Positions 43,901 through 50,638 of a stretch of 64,000 bases of DNA are shown here, one piece after another (the first letter of the stretch is position 1; each line of letters begins with the position of its first letter). Source of the DNA: Polaribacter sp. ALD11. GTDB taxonomy: Bacteria > Bacteroidota > Bacteroidia > Flavobacteriales > Flavobacteriaceae. The stretch spans positions 2,192,001 through 2,256,000 of the forward strand of contig NZ_CP025119.1 in assembly GCF_002831685.1 (NCBI RefSeq). Direction: 5' to 3'. The notes below the pieces were generated by a model. The model ran no database searches and was not told the origin of the DNA. It saw only the letters and a program-made list of their open reading frames with translations. The position numbers were made by a program, and so were the translations under genes.

Positions 43901-46474
43901 TGGAGATTTTAAACCCACAAAAGAGGTGAAAGGTGCATATTTTTTAGTGAAAGCATCCATAGAAAAATCACCGCCAGTTTCAAAAGCTCTTACCAAAAAT
44001 TGAACGTTTAACATTCCTGGAGCATTTTTACCAATACTTAATTTACTATTAATTTTTGCAATTCCGTTTGCATCTAATTTCCCTTCGAAAACAGTTATTT
44101 CTTCTGACGAAAACTCTCTTGATGGATCTGTAAAAACAAAATCCTTATAATTTTCAAAACTATAATTAGCCGCCGAAACCTTTGCTTTAATTTCTGCTTT
44201 TAGATTTTTTGCAGGCGTTCCGTGTAGCCATTTTACATCTAACGTACCGTTAATTGGGTTTCTGCTTGTTAGAACCTCACCATCAAAATCAATTTTAATT
44301 TTTAATCGGTTTGGTTTTACGGTTTCAATTTTTAGACTTTTGTAAAACTTTGCGCCACCAACAGAAATTTTTGCAGAATAATTTCCTGTTTTTGCTTCTT
44401 GTGAAGTTGTTACAGAAAACTTATAAAAGTTGTGTAGATTTTCTGACGTCACCTTCTTATACACCAACTTTCCACTTGGGTCTGTAACTTCTAATTTTAC
44501 TGGGTGATTTTTAGGTAACCTATTTTCTGCATCATTTAGCATAAACGTTAAATGCAGAGAATCTCCAGGTCGCCAAACGCCACGTTCTCCGTAAATATAC
44601 CCTTTTAAACCTTTTTGAGTTTTACTTCCTGCAACATCAAACTTACTTAAAGACAAAGAATTTCCGTCTAATAATTTGATATACCCTTTTTTATTTCCTT
44701 TAGAAACAATTGCAAATGCTGCGTTTTTAGTACTTTCTACCTTTACAAAACCTTGTGCATTTGTTCTAGTTGATAAAATTTCTTTTTGCTGAAAATTATA
44801 TAATTTAACAATAGCACCAATTATAGGTTTTGTATTTAAAATATCTGTTACAGCAAAAAAGTATTCATTATTTGTCCCTTTTTTAGCGATAATTCCCATA
44901 TTGGAAGCCAATAAATTTTGCGATATTCCTCTTTCATTATAATAAACTTCATGACACGGATTGTCTCTTTCTCTCCAATTATAATTATAGTTCTTGTAGC
45001 TATACAATTTATTATCCCAATACAATTCTTCTCTTTCTTCTTCACCTTCAACTTCACTTAAATTGTCATATTCTTCACCATAATAATCACCTTCAAAATC
45101 AGTATTATTCGCAATAGAAACCGTACTTTCTGAACAATTGTAAATAGCCTGATCCTTATTAAAACTCAGCTCTATTCTGTAAATTGCTCCGGTTTCAGCT
45201 TCCATCATTTTAGCCAAATCTACACTATATGCTTTCCATTTTTGAGTATTGTTTTCATTCTTATCAATTAAAGTAATGGTTTCTTTTGCAACTCTTCTAC
45301 CTACTCTTTTTATAGCATATTCATTATTGCTATTTATGTTATTCTCTTGCAGAAATTGCAACACATTCTCTTCATAAATTTTAATAATCCGAACATCAAC
45401 TTCCCTAACATTTATGGCTTCAAAATTGAATTTTAAGTCATTCGAATTCGGCAAAATAGTTCCACTACTAATTGCTCTAATCTCTGGTTTTTTCTGCTCG
45501 AAAGTGATGGTTTCTGTATAATTGTTTTTTAATTTATAATTGTCAATGTTCTTTATTCCTTGAAAAACGGAAACCAAAATAGCGCCTTCAAATTTCGTTT
45601 CAGAAAACACTTTTAACTCATTTCCGTTAACAATGAAACGTGGATTTTTTACATTTTTGACGGTTACTAAACCATCAAAATTTTGTTGCTTTTTAAGTTG
45701 ATCAGAAAAATTAATAGAAATATATTGTTCTGAAGTGTTATTCACTTTTAAATGAATTACATTAAAATTATTTTTCCCTGGAATTATAATTTCATTTTCT
45801 CCTTTTGACTCTGAATTTATCGGATCTCCATTCCAAATAATTTCTAATTTAGAATCTTCTACAAAACGTTGAATGCTATCAATTTTAAATTCAAAAACTT
45901 TTCCCTTTTCATAAGATTCATTCCAAACGATGTTTCTTGAAGTTCCTTTTTGTGATGCCTTTATCAATTCTTTAGCATTTTCTAAAGAAATTACATCTGC
46001 AGATTTTACAACGCCTCCTAAATATTGATATTCTTTAGAATACGATTGCAAATTATTCGTTTGAATATTAAAATTCGGTGCGATTGTTTTAAACTGAAAC
46101 GTGTAATTTTTAAATTCTTTGGAAGTCTTTTTATAGATTTCATTCAATTTTATAGTCACAGAATATTCGGTATCAGCATCTAAATTCTCATCAGGTATAA
46201 ATATAAAAGCATGTTTATTCACCGTTTTAATAGTACCATTTACAAATGGTTTTATAGAAATAATTTCTGATGATATTTCTTTATTCGCCTCCCAACCATC
46301 TACTTCTTTGGCAAGATTTACTTCTAAATTATTCGCCACAGAAACAACACCAGAAGTTGTATAACTGATGTATTCTTTAAATTTATAGATGTTATCGGTT
46401 TTAATCTCTTCTTTTTTGCAAGAAAAAATTAATAAAAGAATTGAGATTCTAAAAAGTAGATTTTTCGCTTTCAT
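40913..46474 (-). CDS. bacterial alpha-2-macroglobulin, thioester-containing lipoprotein
   Basis: 1853 residues from the ATG at 46474; lipobox IFSC (Cys19). The order is an N-terminal Ig-like/FN3 set, the MG2 domain (about residue 660; KGYIYGERGVWRPGDSL is diagnostic), further MG domains, the alpha-2-macroglobulin region (SVRTMVIAGD, about 1270), and the thioester domain with the intact CxEQ site GCVEQ (Cys1406), then alpha-helices and a C-terminal domain. It is predicted to trap attacking proteases in the envelope by covalent thioester linkage. This is the YfhM-type partner of PBP1C, encoded just downstream. It is one of the largest proteins in the window. Confidence 0.92.
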   Translation of the reverse strand: MKAKNLLFRISILLLIFSCKKEEIKTDNIYKFKEYISYTTSGVVSVANNLEVNLAKEVDGWEANKEISSEIISIKPFVNGTIKTVNKHAFIFIPDENLDADTEYSVTIKLNEIYKKTSKEFKNYTFQFKTIAPNFNIQTNNLQSYSKEYQYLGGVVKSADVISLENAKELIKASQKGTSRNIVWNESYEKGKVFEFKIDSIQRFVEDSKLEIIWNGDPINSESKGENEIIIPGKNNFNVIHLKVNNTSEQYISINFSDQLKKQQNFDGLVTVKNVKNPRFIVNGNELKVFSETKFEGAILVSVFQGIKNIDNYKLKNNYTETITFEQKKPEIRAISSGTILPNSNDLKFNFEAINVREVDVRIIKIYEENVLQFLQENNINSNNEYAIKRVGRRVAKETITLIDKNENNTQKWKAYSVDLAKMMEAETGAIYRIELSFNKDQAIYNCSESTVSIANNTDFEGDYYGEEYDNLSEVEGEEEREELYWDNKLYSYKNYNYNWRERDNPCHEVYYNERGISQNLLASNMGIIAKKGTNNEYFFAVTDILNTKPIIGAIVKLYNFQQKEILSTRTNAQGFVKVESTKNAAFAIVSKGNKKGYIKLLDGNSLSLSKFDVAGSKTQKGLKGYIYGERGVWRPGDSLHLTFMLNDAENRLPKNHPVKLEVTDPSGKLVYKKVTSENLHNFYKFSVTTSQEAKTGNYSAKISVGGAKFYKSLKIETVKPNRLKIKIDFDGEVLTSRNPINGTLDVKWLHGTPAKNLKAEIKAKVSAANYSFENYKDFVFTDPSREFSSEEITVFEGKLDANGIAKINSKLSIGKNAPGMLNVQFLVRAFETGGDFSMDAFTKKYAPFTSFVGLKSPEGNRYGSFFTDENQTFSVVSVDEKGNPIQRDEIEVEVYQIQWRWWWSAADDNLSRYTASSYQNKYKTLKISTNSKGKGSFSLNIPEKDRGRFLIRVLDKKSGHATGRTAYFYKNWWQNSTSGDKEAAKMLVFSADKEKYNVGETAKITFPSGSKGRALISIENGTKVLETKWVETQKGTTSVEIPINKNMAPNVFVNISLLQPHQVSENDLPIRLFGIIPILVEDKSTKLEPEISMPNELQPEKEFVVKVSEKNNKPMTYTLAVVEEGLLDLTRFRTPNAFDVFYAREALGVKTWDIFDDVIGGYSGSIDQVFAIGGDGNASKGKNRKANRFKPVVKYLGPFYLEKGKTDSHKITLPNYIGSVRTMVIAGDVNKGAFGNVEKAVPVKKPLMVLATLPRKLSPKEKVTLPITIFAMDKKVKNVTVQVKTSNGISVVGNKYQTINFKKPDEKMVYFELDVLKANGINTVEIIASGNGEKATYKVDLDVVNPNPMTSKVVDVTIEGKQMQSINFNTFGVAGSNTAILELSTIPSINFSGRLAYLIRYPHGCVEQTTSSVFPQLFLNDIFDLTADKKRQVQENIENGIKRLGKFQQANGGLSYWLGENETDDWGTTYAGHFMLEAAKKGFVLPLTFKSDFIRYQKNAARNWRPDYRNNYTDLAQSYRLYTLALAGSADLSAMNRMREFKQISNEAKWRLAAAYALAGQKEASKEIMSTANINFSTSKHNYYTYGSVDRNRAMALETMLITNHKDTKDVAKSIAKELSSNKWMSTQSTAYSLLAIGKMVVKNGGKAINLKYTNDGQTVAVKTQSSMVQRTLKVKKGENSIRIKNDENNIVFARIINSGQLPLGDEISESRGLSVAVQYIDLEGKLIEINELKQGQDFVAKITVSNPKNESVKDIALTQVFPSGWEIVNTRFTDFGTTTKSEARYTDIRDDRVNFYFDLNQQSKKTETKTFTVLLNAAYLGNYYLPGVQVEAMYDNDYLVRTKGRWIDVVK

Positions 46475-46499
46475 ATTGGTTGTCTTTATAAACACACCA

Positions 46500-46507
46500 C
46501 AAAAATA
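46500..46507 (-). promoter_or_regulatory. -7 box (TATTTTTG) for the A2M-pbpC operon
   Basis: A perfect TAnnTTTG element on the minus strand, 25 nt before the A2M ATG. A -33 TTG is not evident. Confidence 0.45.
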
Positions 46508-46534
46508 AGGATTCCTTTTTAGCTTATGGATAAC

Positions 46535-46569
46535 TATTTAGTATTCGCTATTGTTTATTTAGTATTCGC
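46535..46569. repeat. two direct repeats of TATTTAGTATTCGC, 21-nt period
   Basis: TATTTAGTATTCGC occurs at 46535-46548 and again at 46556-46569, just upstream of the A2M -7 box. Two turns of DNA separate them, as expected for a pair of regulator sites on one helix face. The rest of the region up to 46662 is AT-rich with nothing else recognised. Confidence 0.5.
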
Positions 46570-46662
46570 GTAAAATAAAAATAATAGTTCTTTACTTCCC
46601 AACCATAAAGTTTTTAGGTAAATTCTTCTCTCATTAAGCTAAATCCTCTTTTATCGAGATAA

Positions 46663-46815
46663 TCAGCTGGTAATTATTAAAAAATAAACACTCTCGACGT
46701 TACCTTCTTTTAGAATTAAATGGACTAACCCATTTTTAACTCTTATAACAGAGTTTGAACAACTAATTTCTTTTACTTGGTTTCTTTTTAAACCGATAAA
46801 TATATTATGTTCCAT
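46663..46815 (-). CDS. 50-aa ORF, possible small protein or gene remnant
   Basis: ATG start, MEHNIFIGLKRNQVKEISC, then SNSVIRVKNGLVHLILKEG and NVESVYFLIITS before TGA. The amino-acid pattern (alternating polar and hydrophobic, beta-like, with conserved-looking RVKNGLVHL) is more protein-like than nearby frames, and the codons fit the genome. No ribosome-binding site or family is recognised and it lies in an otherwise empty 448-nt region between A2M and tRNA-Cys. It might be a relic of a larger protein. Confidence 0.3.
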   Translation of the reverse strand: MEHNIFIGLKRNQVKEISCSNSVIRVKNGLVHLILKEGNVESVYFLIITS

Positions 46816-46890
46816 AATATAGAGTGAAACTATTTTGTGTCTCTTCTTATATAACTAAGAACATATGTTATTGTTATTTTTTTTTTACAT

Positions 46891-46921
46891 AAAAAAAAGC
46901 CCAATCTTTAGATTGGGCTTT
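46891..46921 (-). terminator. intrinsic terminator directly after tRNA-Cys
   Basis: An 11-bp stem AAAGCCCAATC, loop TTTA, GATTGGGCTTT, then eight T on the minus strand. It begins 2 nt past the tRNA 3' end. Confidence 0.9.
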
Positions 46922-46922
46922 G

Positions 46923-46996
46923 TGGAGGTGTCTAGCGGATTCGAACCGCTGTACATGGTTTTGCAAACCATTGCCTAGCCACTCGGCCAAGACACC
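46923..46996 (-). tRNA. tRNA-Cys (anticodon GCA), 3' CCA encoded
   Basis: The minus strand folds as a cloverleaf: acceptor GGTGTCT/AGACACC, D-arm GGCCGAGTGGCTAGGCA, anticodon arm ATGGTTTGCAAAACCAT with GCA, and T-arm CAGCGGTTCGAATCCGCTA with the invariant TTCGAAT. The discriminator base is U, the standard identity element for cysteine, and CCA is present in the DNA. It is 95 nt downstream of folB and stands with its own terminator. Confidence 0.97.
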
Positions 46997-47091
46997 TTTT
47001 AGTTTTAAAACTTATTTCTAATAAATTAGGAAGCTGTTTTAAGGATTGCAAATTTACGCAAATTTACAAGTATTACAAGCATTTTTTTATC

Positions 47092-47448
47092 TTATCGCTT
47101 TTTTGTGAGAATTATAACAACTTCTTCTACGTTTCCGCCTATTGGTGGATTTATTTTTGCTACAGAAACTTTGGCACTTTTTACCTTTCTTATTTCTTTA
47201 AAAAGACGATTTAGAATGCGTTGTGCAACCTCTTCTAAAAGCTTAGAACGAATAGCCATTTCTTCTTTTACAATATGATTTAAATGCACATAATCTACCG
47301 TGTCTGCCAATTCATCTGTTTTTGAAGATTTTCTTAAACTTGCCTTTACTTCTACATCTACTCGGTATTCACTTCCTATTTTAGCCTCTTCATCTAAACA
47401 ACCGTGAAATGCATATAGTTTGATATTGTTTACTTGTATAATTCCCAT
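47092..47448 (-). CDS. folB: dihydroneopterin aldolase
   Basis: 118 residues, the usual size. It has LYAFHGCLDEEAKIGSEYRVDVEV with the catalytic glutamate after His-Gly, DYVHLNHIVKEEM, LLEEVAQRILNRL and SVAKINPPIGG with the conserved Lys. It converts dihydroneopterin to 6-hydroxymethyl-dihydropterin and glycolaldehyde in folate synthesis. Its ATG directly abuts the TAA of the DUF2452 gene, with GAAGAA as ribosome-binding sequence in that gene's last codons, so the two are coupled. Confidence 0.92.
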   Translation of the reverse strand: MGIIQVNNIKLYAFHGCLDEEAKIGSEYRVDVEVKASLRKSSKTDELADTVDYVHLNHIVKEEMAIRSKLLEEVAQRILNRLFKEIRKVKSAKVSVAKINPPIGGNVEEVVIILTKKR

Positions 47449-47880
47449 TTATTCTTCTTTATTTGAAATACTTTCAATTTTTTCCCACATTTTATCTGAG
47501 TTTAACCTAAAAGATCCTTTAAACTCTAAACTCCATTCGCTAGGTTCTATAATCGATAAAAATAATTCTTCTTTTTTATTTATATATAAGTGATATGTTT
47601 CGCCAATAATAGGCTCAAAACCAAATTTCGCATTGTACAACATGTCATTGTATTGAAATTTCTCCATCAATAGCTCATACTCTTTTCTTACTTCTTCAAA
47701 CTTCCCTTTGAGTATTTTATTTGTACGTCTTACGCCATCTGCCGTCCAAGTTGCAGTATTTGTAGGTTTAATTACTGGCGAACTCGCAGAGGTCCCGTAG
47801 GGTTTTAAAGCAGCGTCATATTTTTGTGTTTCTTCATTAAAAACAACTAAATCTGGCTTTTTTTCTGCGTCTTTCTTCAT
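47449..47880 (-). CDS. DUF2452 family protein
   Basis: 143 residues, soluble. The start KKPDLVVFNEETQKYDAALKPYGT and the middle EYELLMEKFQYNDMLYNAKFGFEPIIGETYHLYINK match what I recall of DUF2452, a bacterial family of unknown function with a small beta-rich core (SLIEPSEW...FKGSFRLNSDKMWE). No catalytic motif is evident. It is the first gene of a pair with folB. Its promoter is a TAATTTTG box only 4 nt before ATG. Confidence 0.7.
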   Translation of the reverse strand: MKKDAEKKPDLVVFNEETQKYDAALKPYGTSASSPVIKPTNTATWTADGVRRTNKILKGKFEEVRKEYELLMEKFQYNDMLYNAKFGFEPIIGETYHLYINKKEELFLSIIEPSEWSLEFKGSFRLNSDKMWEKIESISNKEE

Positions 47881-47884
47881 TTTA

Positions 47885-47892
47885 CAAAATTA
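47885..47892 (-). promoter_or_regulatory. -7 box (TAATTTTG) 4 nt before the DUF2452 ATG
   Basis: A perfect TAnnTTTG element on the minus strand, followed by TAAA and then ATG. If used, the DUF2452-folB mRNA would be leaderless. Confidence 0.5.
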
Positions 47893-47935
47893 CGACAAAA
47901 TATAAATACTAAAGTAGCTTTTAGAGAACTTTAAA

Positions 47936-48060
47936 TAGCAAGTATGCCCGCGTTAAGGATTGAAACGGCATCCTTTTTATTTTTTTTATAAATAAAAAGA
48001 TATAGTGAAAAGCCTGACCAAGCTTTTTTGCTTGGTAACGCCCAAGAACTGTAAATGCTA
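47936..48060. ncRNA. structured intergenic repeat, copy B (longest)
   Basis: Nested pairings can be drawn: outer TAGCA/TGCTA (47936-47940, 48056-48060), GCGTTA/TAACGC (47950-47955, 48036-48041), GGAT/ATCC (47957-47960, 47970-47973), the hairpin CTTTTTATT/AATAAAAAG (47973-47981, 47991-47999), and an extra hairpin CCAAGC/GCTTGG (about 48018-48035). The linear blocks ATTGAAACGGCATCC and GATATAGTGAAAAGC match copy C. It lies between the DUF2452 and zinc-ribbon genes. It may belong to a known flavobacterial RNA class such as Flavo-1, which I cannot verify here. Confidence 0.6.
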
Positions 48061-48061
48061 G

Positions 48062-48135
48062 TTTTTAAGACCCTGAAATAAATTCAGGATTAATTCAATT
48101 GCTAATTTTAAGTTTATGCTGAAGGCTCTTAAAAA
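48062..48135. repeat. palindromic region: CCTGAAATAAATTCAGG inside TTTTTAAGA/TCTTAAAAA arms
   Basis: An outer 9-bp inverted repeat (48062-48070 and 48127-48135) encloses the short palindrome CCTGAA-ATAAA-TTCAGG (48072-48088). CTGAAATAAATTCAG also occurs, reversed, in the trhO leader (about 30404-30420). CCTGAAxxxxxTTCAGGAT palindromes are, to my knowledge, common in Bacteroidota intergenic DNA. Confidence 0.55.
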
Positions 48136-48144
48136 TAAGTTTCA

Positions 48145-48360
48145 TTAACTCGTAAAAAAGTCGAAAACATTGCTAATTCCGCTTGTTTTGGTTTTATAGA
48201 ATTCTGTATAGGTACAACGTGTACAAGTTACACTAGTAAATTTCTGATTTTGAATATCGAAAATCTTTGATAAGGTTCCGCCAGTTGCTCGCATTTCTCC
48301 TAACTTATAGGTTTTAGAGTCGCATTTCGGACACGTGTAATTTCTAATTTGATCGCTCAT
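48145..48360 (-). CDS. zinc-ribbon nucleic-acid-binding protein (DUF2082-like)
   Basis: 71 residues from the ATG at 48360 (MSDQIRNYTCPKC); a longer start would add 21 residues with no family similarity. The metal ligands are Cys10, Cys13, Cys46 and Cys49 (CPKC and CTRC). The middle LGEMRATGGTLSKIFDIQNQKF and the end VTCTRCTYTEFYK.. match the family of small zinc-ribbon proteins annotated as DUF2082. A nucleic-acid role is assumed, not shown. Its promoter region is shared with the divergent glnS gene. Confidence 0.85.
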   Translation of the reverse strand: MSDQIRNYTCPKCDSKTYKLGEMRATGGTLSKIFDIQNQKFTSVTCTRCTYTEFYKTKTSGISNVFDFFTS

Positions 48361-48437
48361 AGGAAATAGTGTTTGTTTATTAGTTGCTGAATTTACAATT
48401 TTGTTACAAACTCTTAATACCAATGAAGTATTTTATG

Positions 48438-48445
48438 TAATTTTG
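48438..48445 (+). promoter_or_regulatory. -7 box (TAATTTTG) for glnS
   Basis: A perfect TAnnTTTG element, 25 nt before the glnS ATG. No TTG at normal distance. Confidence 0.45.
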
Positions 48446-48470
48446 TGTTCTAATTTTTTCAAATAAAACG

Positions 48471-50156
48471 ATGTCTGAAGAGAAAAAATCGCTCAATTTT
48501 TTAGAGCATATTATTGAAGAGGATTTAGCAAACGGAATGCCAAAAGAAAACTTACGTTTCCGTTTTCCGCCAGAACCAAATGGGTATTTGCATATTGGTC
48601 ACACCAAAGCAATCGGAATTAGTTTCGGTTTGGGTGAGACGTATAATGCGCCTGTAAATTTGCGTTTTGACGATACAAATCCTGCAAAAGAAGAACAAGA
48701 GTATGTAGACGCTATTAAGAAAGATATTTCTTGGTTGGGCTATTCTTGGGCAAATGAATGTTATTCTTCAGACTATTTTCAGCAATTGTTCGATTGGGCA
48801 GTTTTGTTGATAAAAGATGGAAAAGCGTATGTAGATTCTCAATCTTCGGAAGAAATGAGAGCGCAAAAAGGTACGCCAACGAAGGTTGGTACAAATAGTC
48901 CTTTTAGAACGCGTTCTGTGGCAGAAAACTTGGAATTGTTCCAAGGAATGAAAGACGGAAAATTTAAGGAAGGTGAACATACTTTGCGTGCTAAGATTGA
49001 TATGGAGAACCCAAATATGTTACTGCGTGATCCTTTAATGTACAGAGTTATGTTTAAAACACACCATAGAACTGGTGATGATTGGTGTATTTATCCGATG
49101 TACGATTGGACGCATGGTGAGAGTGATTATATTGAGCAAATTTCACATTCTTTGTGTTCTTTAGAGTTTAAACCTCACAGAGAATTGTACAATTGGTTTC
49201 GTGATAATGTTGTTGATTATAGTAGATCTGAATACCCGAATGCACCAAAACAACGTGAGTTTTCTCGTTTGAATTTGAGTTATACAATTATGAGTAAACG
49301 TAAATTGTTGACGTTGGTTGAAAATGGAATTGTTAATGGTTGGGACGATCCAAGAATGCCAACAATTTCTGGTTTACGTAGACGTGGTTATACACCAGAA
49401 TCTATTAAAAGTTTTGTGGAAACGGTTGGTGTTTCTAAACGTGAAAATATAATTGATGTGGCACTTTTAGAGTTTAAAATTCGTGAGGATTTAAATAAAA
49501 CAGCTAAAAGAGTGATGGGAGTTTTAGATCCTGTGAAAGTAATTATTGATAATTATCCTGAAGGAAAAGAAGAATTTCTAACGGCTGAGTATAATGATTA
49601 TGAAGATGGTTTTGGAACTAGAGAGGTTCCTTTTTCTAGAGAGATTTACATAGAACGTGAAGATTTTAGAGAAGAAGCGAACAAGAAGTTCTTCCGTTTA
49701 AAATTAGGAAAAGAAGTCCGTTTAAAAAATGCTTATTTTATTACAGCTACTAGTTGTGAAAAAGATGAAAATGGAGAAATTACCGTTATTCATTGTACGT
49801 ATGATCCATTGACAAAATCTGGAATGGATACAGAAGAAAGCAAGCGTAAAGTAAAGGGTACTTTGCATTGGGTTTCTATAAAACATGCTGTAAAAGCAGA
49901 GGTTAGAGCTTATGACAGATTGTTTTTAGATGAAGCGCCAGACTCTCATAAAGATAAAGATTTTATGGAGTTTATAAATCCTGATTCTTTGGAAGTGATT
50001 ACCGCTTTTGTAGAACCAAGTTTACAAACAGCAAAAATTGGAGAACGTTTTCAGTTTCAACGTATGGGATATTTTAATGTTGATGATGATACCACTACAG
50101 ACAATTTAATTTTTAATAAAATTGTTGGATTAAGAGATTCTTGGGGTGGCAAATAA
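48471..50156 (+). CDS. glnS: glutamine--tRNA ligase
   Basis: 561 residues, a full-length GlnRS. Class I HIGH motif His41-Ile-Gly-His44 in PPEPNGYLHIGHTKAIG, FDDTNPAKE, and the MSKR form of the KMSKS loop (TIMSKRKL). The C-terminal anticodon-binding beta-barrels follow. It charges tRNA-Gln directly, so this organism does not need to depend on GatCAB amidation for Gln-tRNA. It stands alone with its own promoter. Confidence 0.96.
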   Translation: MSEEKKSLNFLEHIIEEDLANGMPKENLRFRFPPEPNGYLHIGHTKAIGISFGLGETYNAPVNLRFDDTNPAKEEQEYVDAIKKDISWLGYSWANECYSSDYFQQLFDWAVLLIKDGKAYVDSQSSEEMRAQKGTPTKVGTNSPFRTRSVAENLELFQGMKDGKFKEGEHTLRAKIDMENPNMLLRDPLMYRVMFKTHHRTGDDWCIYPMYDWTHGESDYIEQISHSLCSLEFKPHRELYNWFRDNVVDYSRSEYPNAPKQREFSRLNLSYTIMSKRKLLTLVENGIVNGWDDPRMPTISGLRRRGYTPESIKSFVETVGVSKRENIIDVALLEFKIREDLNKTAKRVMGVLDPVKVIIDNYPEGKEEFLTAEYNDYEDGFGTREVPFSREIYIEREDFREEANKKFFRLKLGKEVRLKNAYFITATSCEKDENGEITVIHCTYDPLTKSGMDTEESKRKVKGTLHWVSIKHAVKAEVRAYDRLFLDEAPDSHKDKDFMEFINPDSLEVITAFVEPSLQTAKIGERFQFQRMGYFNVDDDTTTDNLIFNKIVGLRDSWGGK

Positions 50157-50221
50157 GTAGGTAATTATCAGTCTTACTGCTGTGTTATTGAAAATATAAT
50201 ATTTATAAACAATTACAAATT

Positions 50222-50536
50222 ATGAAAAAATTACTTTTTTTATCAATCCTTATCTTTACACTTTCTTGTTCAAACAAAAAAGAAGTTACGCAAGTTGCAG
50301 AAGTTTCTTGTGGTCAATGTCAGTTTGAGTTAGACAGTCAAAATGGTTGCGATTTAGCAGTTCGTATAGATGATAAAGCCTATTTTGTAGATGGTTTTAA
50401 TATTGATGATTTTGGTGATGCCCATGATGAACACACAGGTTTTTGCGAAGTAGTTAGAAAAGCAGCAGTTTCTGGTGTTGTAGAAAACGGACGTTTTAAA
50501 GCGACTTCTATAAAGTTGGTAGACGATTTAGAGTAA
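50222..50536 (+). CDS. small Cys-rich lipoprotein (DUF6370-like)
   Basis: 104 residues; lipobox LSC (Cys16). The mature part has VSCGQCQFELDSQNGCDLAVRI, then FVDGFNIDDFGDAHDEHTGFC and a C-terminal beta strand pair. The CGQC, Cys and His/Asp-rich loop suggest a metal or redox site in the envelope. It matches what I recall of DUF6370, of unknown function. It follows glnS by 65 nt, with an own start region but no perfect -7 box, and is closed by a strong terminator. Confidence 0.6.
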   Translation: MKKLLFLSILIFTLSCSNKKEVTQVAEVSCGQCQFELDSQNGCDLAVRIDDKAYFVDGFNIDDFGDAHDEHTGFCEVVRKAAVSGVVENGRFKATSIKLVDDLE

Positions 50537-50563
50537 ATATTTTATATACAAGAATCAAAATAA

Positions 50564-50603
50564 AAAAAAATCCGAAGTAAAATATTTACTTCGGATTTTT
50601 TTA
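50564..50603. terminator. bidirectional terminator between the Cys-rich lipoprotein and aldo/keto reductase genes
   Basis: A perfect 16-bp stem (50566-50581 and 50586-50601, loop AATA, core TCCGAAGTAAA) with A and T runs at either side between convergent genes. Confidence 0.9.
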
Positions 50604-50638
50604 TACTGACAACTGAATACTAAAAACTGCTGATTAAA

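Noticed and set aside
46475..46495. Upstream GTG start for the alpha-2-macroglobulin gene
   Set aside because: The ATG at 46474 gives a proper lipoprotein signal; the extension would disturb it.
48361..48423. Longer start of the zinc-ribbon gene
   Set aside because: The 21 extra residues have no similarity and lie in the shared promoter region with glnS.
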